DNA of 64,000 nucleotides. Source: Adiantum capillus-veneris (Eukaryota; Streptophyta; Polypodiopsida; Polypodiales; Pteridaceae). This document shows, one piece after another, positions 51,992 through 63,394 of the stretch. The notes under the pieces are model-generated. The model ran no database searches. It had not been told where the DNA came from and saw nothing but the letters and a program-made list of their open reading frames with translations. Numbering within the stretch: position 1 is the first letter of the stretch; the number at the start of each line of letters is the position of its first letter. The stretch is taken from contig CM043944.1 in NCBI GenBank assembly GCA_014529385.2, positions 172,734,740 through 172,798,739 of the forward strand, given 5' to 3'. A program made the position numbers and the translations under genes.

Positions 51992-52901
51992 TGAATACCG
52001 TGTACGGCTCGCAGGGCGCAAGGCTGCTTGCAGATGATGACCACGAGCAGAGCAGAGCGCAGCTTTTAGAAAACCCCTTTAATTCGTGGAAATTCTGAAA
52101 ATACCCCTCATATTCATGGAAATTCTCAAAATACCCCTAAACTTTCAAAAATTCCCAAAATACCTTCGTATCGATCTTGGTTAAGATTTTTCAAGATTTT
52201 TAAATCTTTATTCCTTTTTTATTATTGAGATCCGGTTTTGCATGTTTAACATGTATGATGCCACAAATTACCTCGCAAAAAATGGCAATATTTCTAAAGA
52301 TAATGAAGCAATTCATCTCCAAAGCCTACATAATCGACTCAAATTCTAGGTTTAGCATCTTATATTGATAAGCAGTGGTATTTTGGGCATTTTGAAAAAT
52401 TTGAAGTGCATTTTGGAAATTTATGACAAAATATTGGGGGTGTTTTGGGAATTTTTGAAATTGGAGGGGTTTTTTGGGAATTTCCCCAAAAAAGAAAAAT
52501 TTCGCTCCAAAATAAAGTAAAATAATGCAATAAAACAAATTCTCTATGAATACATCGAGGGACATTTACATTGCAATAAAAATACGTTAATGCTTTCAAT
52601 AGGTTTAAACTTCAAGACAAATCAGTACAAGTTGAGGATACATGTGTAGGCAAATCAGTAATCGTTTAGCATAGGGTGTTTTTATCTAATAATGATGCCG
52701 ACATATCTCCTCGTGCAGAGTGGAATAGAATAACAAAAAAACAACATTTTTTAACCCTAAGTTTTGGTCTTTTCACACTTAATATCAAGACGTGCGTGGA
52801 ATAGGTGATTTAATATAGACATTTTGCCTTTTCCAAGAGATTGTTGTCTGCAACAAACGCACTCTGTTACTCTCCAGGTTGACTGCTGTTCAATCCATGC
52901 A
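51992..52901. promoter_or_regulatory. Divergent promoter region with inverted repeats
   Basis: This 910-bp region separates the two start codons (51991 minus, 52902 plus) and should hold both promoters. About 52,075-52,165 (repeated GGAAATTCT-AAAATACCCCT) and 52,375-52,490 (GGGTGTTTTGGGAATTTT and relatives) are imperfect inverted counterparts, so it could fold back on itself. No specific factor sites can be named. Confidence 0.5.
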
Positions 52902-55900
52902 ATGGCTTGTCATATCACTATCTTCGGTCCCAAACATAAGCAGAAGCTTGTGCTAATGTTTGAAAGTAGGCATTGCACTATCACTGTTGAAGCTTTAACA
53001 GAACATTTTGAGCTGGAGAACAAAAATTTCTCTTTGCGTCCACTTACACTACAAGGTGAGCAGGTTATAATTGAACCTGTACGTAATGATTCAAATGAGT
53101 TGTTTTACCATTTGGATCACGAATATTCACAGTTTTACAAGGTACTTTGCAACGAACAGCCATCAACGTCAAGTGCTGGCTCAAAAGATTCTCCAATCAA
53201 TGTTGAAGATGGCACTGCATGCATCAGAAGTGTACTTGATGTTATTCGTTCTCTTCCTCTGCAAACCAATCTATATATTGCACTCTCCTCTGCTACAAGT
53301 GTCACTAAGGTTTTGGAAATTCCTACTTATTATGATGGGTATGTTGCTTATGAACTTCCTCCTCAAAATGACAACTCTGCTATGTATGGGATGGAACATA
53401 GATTTGATGGGCATGTTTGGACAGAATATGTTACCTGCAGTAATGATATATTCAATGGGACTATTCGTTTTAGTCGGTGTGGAGGGCATTTGAGATGTTC
53501 CAATATAGAATGTCCATACTATCAGGGAGGGAGACAATTTAATGAGTCTCAATGGCGAGGAAAATTAGCACGTGCTCCTAGTAAAGGCCACTTGGATGTG
53601 GGTAATGGAAAGCTTGTATGCTTTCATTGTCGTCATATGCCAGAGTGCATTGACACTTGCCTTGCAGTTATATATTATTGTATTCCATCTGAAAAGACTG
53701 GAGTTACTAGATGTGTATTGCATTTAGGTTTTCATAAACACCCTGTTGCAGAGGGGAAGAGCATAATTGCAGAACAGTCAATATCTGATGCCTTAATGCA
53801 TCGAGCTGCCTTTGATACTCTAACAACTGCCAAACAGCTTGAAAGAAAAACTACAGAAGACCTAATTATGGACAAGCTTGTTTCTCAAGTAGTTGGTGGT
53901 GACTCACCAATGACAGATGGAGAGTTCTCTTGTTTTCTAGATTCCGTAACCCCATTGTCAGACAAGCGGCGTGTCCAAAGAACCTTAGAGTCAGCTAAAC
54001 GGGCAAAAGGAATTACACCTCTTGGCTTGGAGTCTATTTTGACTTTAAAGTCAAAATCAAGATATCCCTTCCTCCACAGTGTTCTTTTTCCAGGTCAGCT
54101 TGGACTTGGACAACAACCTCATATATTTAAAATGTCTACTATGGGACCAGGGAGTGGTGTTGATTTGGTGAACTGTATGCGCCCTGGTCGAAATTTGCAA
54201 GATATGTGGGTGCATTTTGATCATGTTCATCGTGTGGAGGGCTAGCCTACTATGTCGGCGCATGTTTACGACCCATATGTAAGAGAGCTATTAACATTGG
54301 CAATATGTGAATTTACTGTGGAAAACAAGCATGCACAGATAGAGTTTTGGAAAATTCTTAATAAGGTTGTAGTTGATCATGGTTTTGATAAGCCTGAATT
54401 TCGAGGTTTTATGGCAGATGAGGCAAATGCAAATTGGATTGCAGTTCGTACTGTCTATTTTGGTGGATCCAAAAAAAAGATGCCTGAGAAAGAAAGATCA
54501 CGTGTTTTTCATTGGGAGCAAAGCATGGTTAAGCACACTGTCAAGTGTATATGTTCCTCTTATCAAGAGGAGCATAAAATATTGTGTCGAAAATGGTTAC
54601 ATGCACCTTCAGAACATGCAGCACAAGTATGCAAGGATGAACTCAAACAGTTTTGGAAAATGGGCCATGCTATTTTGGATGAGATTCCAGCATTGGAAAC
54701 ATGGTTGTCATGGTGGGATGTTAGAGTGCCACATTGGGGAGACAGATTTGTTGCTCAAGATGAGACAGGTGCTTTTGTCCCTAGAACAAATCTTTCTGAG
54801 GCAAAACATATAAGTATGCGTGCTTCAATTGGTTATAAGAATAACACTGGTCTGTATGAAGTCACTTGTGCAGATATGTCACTAGCAGTTCTTCAAAGTG
54901 TGCGCTACAATGCCTACTTGAAGGGCATGCATCCATCCGTAGGACCAACGATGGCAGACTTGGCAGCCAGATTTATGAGCAATCATTCAGCATCAACATC
55001 GAATAGAAAACTTCTTGATGTAGCTCAGTCATCAATTTTAGAAATGCAAATACCAAGTCTAGAGATGAATAGAGCTCCAGTAAGGGAAAAGAGTGTGCAA
55101 AAATCACGCTCAATCTTTCTTGATGCCGATGAAACTCTTGAAGAAGACTCTCATAGGCCATAATTTGTTACTGTCACTACTCCAATTTACAATGTACCAC
55201 ATAGCCAGCAAAATACTTCCGCTACTCCTAGTCTTTGGTCAGAGAAAAAGGTGCCTCGGACTGTTTGGGCGATTAGGCGCACCGAGTCTCACAGAAAAAT
55301 GATGTGTTTTGGTGTTCTCCCCGGAGAGAAAGTACATTGTGGTAGGTTCATAAACAAATTTAGATAATGTGCAAAATGGTGTGCCTGCCCCTTGCTTTTG
55401 GGGAAGGAGAAAATATCTAGCTGTGGGTGCCAAACCAGAAGGAATTAGTGAGGGGTTTGTATGGTTTTGCAATGACAATACCACTCATGCATGGAATATT
55501 GATGGGATGATAATTGGACCTCCTGGCCCAGCTCCGGGGATGCGGGTTGTTGAAGAGGGAACATGTCTGCTTCCATGGGAGGTTGAGATGCTGCACAAAA
55601 ATGGATTTGTGCTTTAGGGATATAATACGACAACACAACAGAACCGCATTATTGGTGGGCAATGTGGAACACAACCGAGCTCTTTCCGTGCTAGATTTAG
55701 AGATGGAAAGCATGTAAGGTGGAGGACAAAATTAACCAAAGACTTCAATGACAGGATAGCATTGGGCCAAAGCATGGAAGCACATCTAGTGAGAGAGGTC
55801 ATATTGGTAACAACTGCATCGCATGGTTTTCATGTTAGCACTCTAGGCTCAGTTCAAAAGGGGGTTACTTATGCGGTGACCATCGCAGACTTTCCTCGAT

Positions 55901-56211
55901 GTACTTGTGAGGATTTCCAAAAAAGAGACAGCAGGCGTCTCACGTACGTGCCGTGCAAACACATGTACTTTGTGTATTTTTGAGTCCTTGGTTTGGATTC
56001 TGCAGCTCATGAGTTTGTGCATCAGGCAGCACTGACAAAAGTAGAGTTGTTCCAGGGATTGTGTGGGGCCAGAGTGCCAGCATATCATCGACTACTTGAG
56101 CTAAGGTTTGCAGTTCCTATGGATTGGCCATTTTTTTGGATTCCCTGCAATTGCCATTGTAGGATGAGCGCCTATTATACTTACATTGTTTTGATAGCTT
56201 GTGTTACTTAA
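52902..56211 (+). pseudogene. Mutator-like transposase with zinc-binding N-terminus, DDE core and SWIM finger
   Basis: I chose ATG 52902 (MACHITIFGPKHKQKL); the frame is open further upstream but lacks another good start. The N-terminus is followed by a Cys/His-rich part (FHCRHMPECIDTC ... LHLGFHKHPV). The presumed catalytic residues are D in WVHFDHVHRVEG (about 54219), D in GFMADEANANW (about 54417) and E in TNLSEAKHISMR (about 54798). The C-terminal part has PRCTCEDF...VPCKHMYF (55900-55962), a C-x-C...C-x-H SWIM zinc finger typical of Mutator-like transposases. In-frame stops occur at 54243-54245, 55161-55163, 55615-55617 and 55981-55983. A frame change or short intron lies near 55330-55370. 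The family call rests on the DDE spacing, the SWIM finger and the 9-10 bp target duplication. Confidence 0.8.
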
Positions 56212-56340
56212 TCAATTTGGCATTTATATTGTTGCAACGATCACCTTCTATGGATTGACCATTTTGATGGACTGGTTGCACTTGACATTATGGTAGAGCT
56301 TTTTTGTGTTATAATTCTCCCTACTTTCGCTCGAAAAAAT

Positions 56341-56379
56341 GCCACGCTCGGTTTTATTCGCTCGGTGTATGGTTTTCTC
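56341..56379 (-). repeat. Right terminal inverted repeat (degenerate)
   Basis: The reverse complement begins GAGAAAACCATACACCGAGCG and contains a second CGAGCG, matching the order of motifs at the left end. Confidence 0.6.
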
Positions 56380-56389
56380 CTATCTTGCA
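56380..56389. repeat. Target-site duplication, right copy
   Basis: CTATCTTGCA, identical to 45503-45512. The following TACACCCTACAACATGTGAC matches the sequence after the unoccupied site at 61083-61091. Confidence 0.85.
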
Positions 56390-56709
56390 TACACCCTACA
56401 ACATGTGACAATGGTGGACTAATAATCAAAAAAATCTTGAACATGAAAACATATTACTTTTAAAAAAACTAACATATAACAAATAAACCGGCACACCACA
56501 TTATTTGAGAGCATTGTTCTAGCTTGGAAGAAGGTACCTAAAACTTCTAATCTTTGAATCCTTAATGTACATTATACACATTGCAACCCAAATAAAATCT
56601 TCCTTGTATCATGAAGCCTATAAAGCTAGTCATCTCAAACCGTTTGCTCACTCACCACTCATTCAACATTGCCCAAGTTTGGGTATGAGCAGAAGTGTGT
56701 ACACTATGG

Positions 56710-57453
56710 ACCTCAACGGTATACAAAAATTGATGGCCAGTCTATGAGATGATGAAAATATCTCATAAATATTACTAAATGAATGCATGTTTTCTTGTAT
56801 ATTCTCTCCTTGGCTCAGTTTTTGGCTAATCTAATCCATTGATTCATCCAAATCTTTGAATGAGGGTGGCTAGTACATGTGCTATATTAGGAGCATTTTT
56901 TTTTCAGAATAGCAACCTCTTGGTCTATCAAACTCCCCCCAGACATTTCACTATTTTTTTGCCATATACTCAGAATCAAAGATGGTGATTTTCCTCAAGA
57001 AGCAAATTTTGAAGAATAGCTTTGTGTGCAAACTGTTCAACAAGGCTTGATGATGAAGCATCGGCATTGAACAACGTATTTAATTTCTCTTTAATTGCCA
57101 TTCAATAAAAAAAATTATTGATTTTTCAAATTTAAAAGTGTTATAATTAAATTTTTGAAAAAAATGGTGCAGACAAGAGACACTTTTGAAAATTTAAAAA
57201 CATTGATTTTTCAAATATGACTCTCCTTCTTTTATGTGGACTTCTAGATCTTGGGTGGAGTTCATGTTAATTCTTATATCAACTTTTTCTCACTTGCTAG
57301 GAAAAGTGGTTTTGTGAGCATTGAACCAATGAATGGTGAAAGGTGAAGCGAGATAACAAAAAAAGTGTGCAAGTGAAGAATGTTACACATAGTTTTCTCT
57401 CTCTCTCTCTCTCTAAATTCTTTTGCGACTCAAAATTCTCTCTTCTTTTTATT

Positions 57454-57500
<47 letters not shown>

Positions 57501-58963
57501 TTGGAACTTTGGTGATAGCAGCAGAGTACCAGGATAATCAAATTAGCAAGCTTAATAATATCTAATGCATTCAAACGTAAGGCTTGGTCCTTGCAAAAGA
57601 AAGCTTCTTAACGCTACTGCCCATGTCATGTACATCACCCCACACCACTCTCTCAGGCCTCACCTCGACTTGGTATACCACCCCACCTCTGTAGTGACTT
57701 CATAATCTGATCCACATGTTTTCCCGGCAATGCTTTGTTAATGCCCTTGCCTCCCATTGCCACACAAGTGCCATCAAGGGTGAGGGCCATTTTTCAAATT
57801 TTTGCTTGACCTCTCTCTTGGTGTGCACTTGGTGGCAAATCTTCAAGGATCCTAAGAGGAGGAAGGATCTGATGCATGAAAATCACAAAAACATTATATG
57901 TGTTTATTTTGTACATAACTATGGTTTTGACGCACTTGGATCTCGGAAATAAGGAGAGGTAGGAACAAACCCTATGAAAAAGAAAATAACACTGGATGCT
58001 GATTCTACCCGACGGCACTACCTGACGGTCACTACAGTTGAAGAGTAAAAGTCAATAGTGAGAGGGAAGGGAATCTTATGCATTTTGGAGTTGGAGTTAA
58101 CAAAATATTATCATTGTCATATTCAATGAACAAAGGGAAAAGGTATTCTCCATTGGCATCTCTTGGATTCCCACTCCAACAATGAAGCAAAATATGTAGC
58201 CTTAACTCTTCGGTTAGAGTAGTGTGTGACACAAGGTATTCAACGGTTAAATGTATTTGGTGATGCCATGCTTTTAATAAAACAAATATAAGGAACTTGG
58301 GCTTGTAAAAATCATAGCTTGCTAGGCCATTTGCACAAGATTAAGGAGCTTTTAGGAAAGTTTCAAGTTGTACAATTACATCATGTCCCTCGAGAAAAAA
58401 ATCAAGAAGCAGATGCTCTAGCTAGAGAGGAGCTACAAGATGTTCCAGTGGTGGGTGCTATCAAGTTGAAGCTGCCTCTCTTCTTGTGTGACATCATGAG
58501 TTTCTTGGACACAAGAGAGTGTCCTAAAGATCTTACTAAGGGCCAAAAGCAGTGGCTTGTGTGCAAGGCAACAAAATACTGCCTTATCAATGATGACCTC
58601 TACCGCAAGGGTAAGGATCAAATTCTTAGGCATGTACCTCCAAAGAAATAATTTCAAGTTGTCATGTTGGTGTTTGTGGAGGGAACTTTGCACTTGACAT
58701 CACCAGTAGGAAGCTTCTACAAGCTAGGTTTGTGTGGCCTAGTTTATAGAGAGATGTGCACCACTGGTGCAAAATATGCAAAGAGTGTAAGAAGGCTGGG
58801 GATAGGAGGCTCACATATGAGCCACAGACTCCTATAATATCTTATGGACCATTTGAGAAATGGTGAATTGATGCCATTGGGACTTTGCCAAGGAGCCAAT
58901 CAGGTAAATTGTATATCATCATGGGTGTGATGACCAGGTGGAGGGCTAAAGCAGTTGCTACCA
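56710..58963 (+). repeat. Repeat unit copy A, with gypsy RNase H/integrase remnant
   Basis: Highly similar to 61118-63394 throughout, including the same CT microsatellites (57405-57416 and 57461-57500 against 61804-61820 and 61862-61904). It ends abruptly in integrase at GCTACCACC, where copy B continues. 56390-56709 is mostly unmatched in copy B. Confidence 0.9.
58080..58963 (+). pseudogene. Gypsy RNase H end and integrase start, copy A
   Basis: Readable RNase H text includes HHVPREKNQEADALAREEL, the conserved end of gypsy RNase H. After a linker come an HHCC-like zinc region and the start of the integrase core (WxIDAIGTLPRSQSGKLYI-like), with stops at 58651 and 58863-58865. It is a different gypsy family from the one at 2-8.6 kb. 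The Penelope-like segment interrupts it. Confidence 0.75.
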
Positions 58964-59009
58964 CCTGTAGTCCATCGTCTCTCGATCTATATGTTCCTAT
59001 AAGGGCTAC

Positions 59010-60127
59010 CTCTTTGAAAAGTCTTCTATTTGGCTTTATATGGAACTCTATCCAGTTCTCCTTTGCCAAAAACAACACCTAAAAATCTCCCTTACCCTCA
59101 TCCAAGACTTGGACAAACTTCCCCTTCCACCTAGCACCCTCCTCTTTACCTTTGACATTGAAGCCTTATACCCTAGCATTCCTATTAATCAAGGCCTCAT
59201 TGCTCTCAAATCTTCCATTACTAAATTTTTTGACTCTCACAAAACCCATTTTGTCCTCTCCCTTGTCTCCCTTATCCTTTCGCATCAATAAATCACGTTC
59301 AAAGGAGAATTCTCGAAACAAACCAAAGGTACCGCCATGGGCTCAAAGTTTGCCGTGGTTTATGTCGGTCTCTTCTTTTGTCACTTGGAAGCCTCTTGCC
59401 CTCTCTTACTCAACCCTAACCTCCTCTACTTCAAGTGCTATGTGGACGATGCTTTTGAACTATGGAAGGGATCTTTCAATACCCTTACCTACCTTTTAAA
59501 CTCTTATGGTGAACCTCTACAAGAGCACATAAAAATCTCGAGTACCATCTCCCATACGCACGCCATTATACTTGACATTGAATTCTTTAAAGGTGCTTGC
59601 TTCACTTTATGTGGCCTCCTGGACTCCCATTGCTATCAAAAACCCTTAAATGCCTACAACTACATCCCTTGGATCTCATGGCACCCTACACATCAAAAGG
59701 TTTCTTTCATCATCTCAGAGCTCAAAAGGTATAGTATTAGAGAATCAGCCTTGAAGGGATACCTCTGCCTCTGCAACCTCTTCTACTTACTCCTTCGGGC
59801 AAAGGGCTACCCACCTAGCTTCCTCCTAAAAGTTTTTAGCAAGGTCTCTTACCTCAATCGCACCTCTCTCCTCCATTTCTTGTACAAGATAACAAAAAAT
59901 CCACCCACCGTGTTAAAAATCCTCTTCACACCTACCACTAGAAAATTACTACCCTTGCATAGTATTAGCAATCCCATTTCAAAAGCTTGCCAGCTTGATG
60001 CTAACCTCTCCCACCTCCCTAGGCCTACTATTGGTTGGACTTTAGGCCCCAACATCCACAGCCTTCTGGTGCATAAATTGCACCCCCCTTTGACTCATTT
60101 TTTACCCCACACACCCTCTCTTTTTTA
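59010..60127 (+). pseudogene. Penelope-like element reverse transcriptase
   Basis: A single frame from about 59010 to a stop at 60126-60128, broken only by TAA 59289-59291. Characteristic blocks are LLFTFDIEALYPSIPINQG (first catalytic Asp), GTAMGSKFAVVYVGLFF, YFKCYVDDAFELW (catalytic DD at 59445-59450), IILDIEFFKG, and the late YQKPLNAYNYIPWISWHP with ISELKRYSIRES. The FDIEALYPSIP, GTAMGS and SxHP-HQK order is that of Penelope-like elements, not of LTR elements or LINEs. No GIY-YIG endonuclease is visible downstream, so it is either an endonuclease-lacking type or truncated. Upstream it abuts broken gypsy integrase at 58964. Confidence 0.85.
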
Positions 60128-60128
60128 A

Positions 60129-60780
60129 CCTCCCAAGCCACCCCCTAACCATTTTTGTACATCTATCTCACATAATCTTTAAATTTTTAGTTTACTAGTA
60201 TTATCTCTTTTCTTAATGCTAGCACCATACCATCTAGAGCTTACTTTTTTGGAAAAACTTTCCTCCCTCCCCTTGAATTATCCATTGGACACTTCTTTGC
60301 ACCCTTTACCAATTCCTCTTTGAGCATGCTTTTAACTTCTCCTCTTCCTTTCTTTTCATAGTAGCCTTCTTTTTATTCACACCTCTACCCCAACCTCTCT
60401 TTCCCAAAAATTGTACTATGGATATGGTTCTTTAGCTTACATCCACACCTAACTCACCATAACTCCTCTCCATGTACCCTAGAACTTGGCCTTCAATTCC
60501 ACTCCTCCCAAAAAATGATGTCCCCCAAGTAATAAACCTCAAAACTAATCCTCCAAGCTCCCTTTATAAACCCCCACCTCCTCCTCTCTTCCAAACACAA
60601 TCCACTAACACCACCACTGATGAGCTCACAAGAGCAAAACGCGTTTGGTGGTACCCTCCCTATTGTAACACTCCTTCTTGGCTTACCCGCTATTTTTGAC
60701 AACCATCTTTTTATTAACCTTATTGAGTCGACTCGCATGCTCGAGTACTTATTTTTAAAAAAATCAAGAACAACGTAACC
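60129..60780. other. Probable 3' part of the Penelope-like segment, non-coding
   Basis: C- and T-rich sequence with one short frame (60472-60699, Pro-rich, no domain). The right border of the Penelope-like insertion should lie near 60720-60780, where the CTCGTCGAGTTACG repeat starts. Confidence 0.45.
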
Positions 60781-61117
60781 ACGTCGAGTTACGTGGTGTT
60801 ACCTCTTGGCAATGCCACGTAACTTATCAAGTTACGTGGAAAAGGTAACAAGTTGTTGATTCTACATGCTACACAACTCGTCGAGTTACGTGACAATGAC
60901 ACATGGACATAGGCGTGAAAGGTCACGTCTATCGATGAGTTACGTGGATTTTCGATCAATAACTCGACGAGTTCTAGTTGTGTAGAACGCGTCATAATTT
61001 CGTGCTTTGAGATCAAACGAAACTCGACGAGTTAGTCACTCTATCTTACATGTTACGGTTGGGTGCGAGTAGTGGGTACGCTCTATCTTGCCTACACCAT
61101 ACAACATGTGACAATGG
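60781..61117. repeat. Unoccupied target paralogue of the Mutator-like insertion
   Basis: 60831-61091 matches the left flank of the element (45249-45511), and 61083-61117 matches its right flank (56380-56416). Only one CTATCTTGC is present at the junction. This shows the pre-insertion structure. Confidence 0.88.
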
Positions 61118-61858
61118 GCCTCAAAGGTTAAAAAAAATTGATGGCCAGTTTACGAGATGATGAAAATATCTCATAAATATTACTAAATGAATGCATGTTT
61201 TCTTGTATATTCTCTCCTTACCTCAGTTTTTGGCTAATCTAATCCATTGATTCATCCAAATCTTTGAATGAGGGTGGCTAGTACATGTGCTATATTAGGA
61301 GCATTTTTTTTCAAAATAGCAACCTCTTGGTCTATCAAACTCCCCCCCAGACATTTCACTATTTTTTTGCCATATACTCAGAATCAAAGATGGTGATTTT
61401 CCTCAAGAAGCAAATTTTGAAGAATAGCTTTGTGTGCAAACTGTTCAACAAGGCTTGATGATGAAGCATCAGCATTGAACAACGTATTTAATTTCTCTTT
61501 AATTGCCATTCAATAAAAAAAACACCGATTTTTCAAATTTAAAAGTGTTATAATTAAATTTTTGAAAAAAAAGGTGTAGACAAGAGACACTTGTGAAAAT
61601 TTAAAAACATTGATTTTTCAAATATGACTCTCCTTCTTTTATGTGGACTTCTAGAGCTTGGGTGGCGTTCATGTTAATTCTTATATCAACTTTTTCTCAC
61701 TTGCTAGGAAAAGTGGTTTTGTGAGCATTGAACCAATGAATGGTGAAAGGTGAAGGAAGATAACAAAAAAAGTGTGCAAGTGAAGAATGTTACACATAGT
61801 TTTCTCTCTCTCTCTCTCTAAATTCTTTTGCGACTCAAAATTCTCTCTTCTTTTTATT

Positions 61859-61903
<45 letters not shown>

Positions 61904-63394
61904 TTGGAACTTTGGTGATAGCAGCAGAGTACCAGGATAATCAAATTAGCAAGATTAATAATATCTAATGCATTCAAACGTAAGGCTTGGTCCTTGCAAA
62001 AGAAAGCTTCTTAACGCTACTGCCCATGTCATGTACATCACCCCACAACACTCTCTCAGGCTTCACCTCGACTTGGTATACCACCCCACCTTTGCAGTGA
62101 CTTCATAATCTGATCCACAGGTTTTCCCGGCAATGCTTTCTTAATGGCATTGCCTCCCATTGCCACACAAGTGCCATCAACGGTGAGGGCCATTTTTCAA
62201 ATTTTTGCTCCACCTCTCTCTTGGTGTGAACTTGGTGGCAAAGCTTCAAGGATCCTAAGAGGAGGAAGGATCTGATGCATGAAAATCACAAAAACATTAT
62301 ATGTATTTATTTTGTACATAACTATGGTTTTGACGCATTTGGATCTCGGAAATAAGGAGAGGTAGGAACAAACCCTATGAAAAAGAAAATATCATTGGAT
62401 GCTGATTCTACCCGACGGCACTACCTGACGGTCACTACAGTTGAAGAGTAAAAGTCAATAGTGAGAGGGAAGAGAATCTTATGCATTTTGGAGTTGGAGT
62501 CAACGAAATATTATCATTGTCATATTCAATGAACAAAGGGAAAAGGTATTCTCCATTGGCATCTCTTGGATTCCCACTCCTACAATGAAGCAAAATATGC
62601 AGCCTTAACTCTTTGGTTAGAGTAGTGTGTGACACAAGGTATTCAACGGTTAAATGTACTTGGTGATGCCATGCTTTTAATAAACCAAATATAAGGAACT
62701 TGGGCTTGTAAAATTCATAGCTTGCTAGGCGATTTGCACAAGGTTAAGGAGATTTTAGGAAAGTTTCAAGTTGTACAATTACATCATGTCCCTTGAGAAA
62801 AAAATTAAGAAGTAGATACTCTAGCTAGAGAGAAGCTACAAGATATTCCAGTGGTGGGTGCTATCAAGTTGAAGCTGCCTCTCTTACAAGGTAGCGGTGC
62901 TATGCCTGACATCATGAGTTTCCTTGACACAGGAGAGTGTCCTAAAGATCTTACTAAGGGCCAAAAGCAGTGGCTTGTGTGCAAGGCAACAAAATACTAC
63001 CTTATCAATGATGACCTCTACTGCAAGGGTAAGGATCAAATTCTTAGGCGCGTACCTCCAAAGAAATAATTTCAAGTTGTCATGTTGGTGTTTGTGGAGG
63101 GCACTTTGCACTTGACATCACCAGTAGGAAGGTTCTACAAGGAAGGTTCTACAAGGAAGGTTTGTGTGGCGTAGTTTATAGAGAGATGTGGATCACTGGT
63201 GAAAAACATGCAAAGAGTGTAAGAAGGCTGGGGATAGGAGGCTCACATATGAGCCACAGTCTCCTATAATATATTATGGACCATTTGAGAAATGGTGAAT
63301 TGATGCCATTGGGACTTTGCCAAGGAGCCAATCAGGTAAATTGTATATCATCATGGGTGTGATGACCAGGTGGGCTGAAGCAGTTGCTACCACC
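61118..63394 (+). repeat. Repeat unit copy B, with gypsy RNase H/integrase remnant
   Basis: Matches 56710-58963 closely and continues uninterrupted into gypsy integrase to the window end. Small differences include extra sequence at about 62888-62907 and 63131-63150. Confidence 0.9.

Larger units (their letters stand above)
45513..56379. mobile_element. Mutator-like DNA transposon carrying a ParB-methyltransferase gene
   Basis: The element is 10,867 bp. Its ends are 5' GAGTTTTACC ... GGTTTTCTC 3', so both ends read GAG inward. Reading inward, both then carry CACCGAG and CGAGCG in that order, as imperfect terminal inverted repeats of about 40-60 bp. A 9-10 bp duplication of CTATCTTGCA brackets it. 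A paralogous segment at 60831-61120 joins the left and right flanks with no element between them, which is the unoccupied target. Inside are two divergent genes: a SWIM/DDE transposase (52902-56211) and a ParB-like/beta-class methyltransferase gene (51991-46193). Both carry premature stops, so this copy is probably immobile. Confidence 0.82.

Noticed and set aside
58402-58693. Minus-strand frames opposite the gypsy RNase H/integrase remnant
   Set aside because: They are antisense shadows of the recognisable plus-strand domain.
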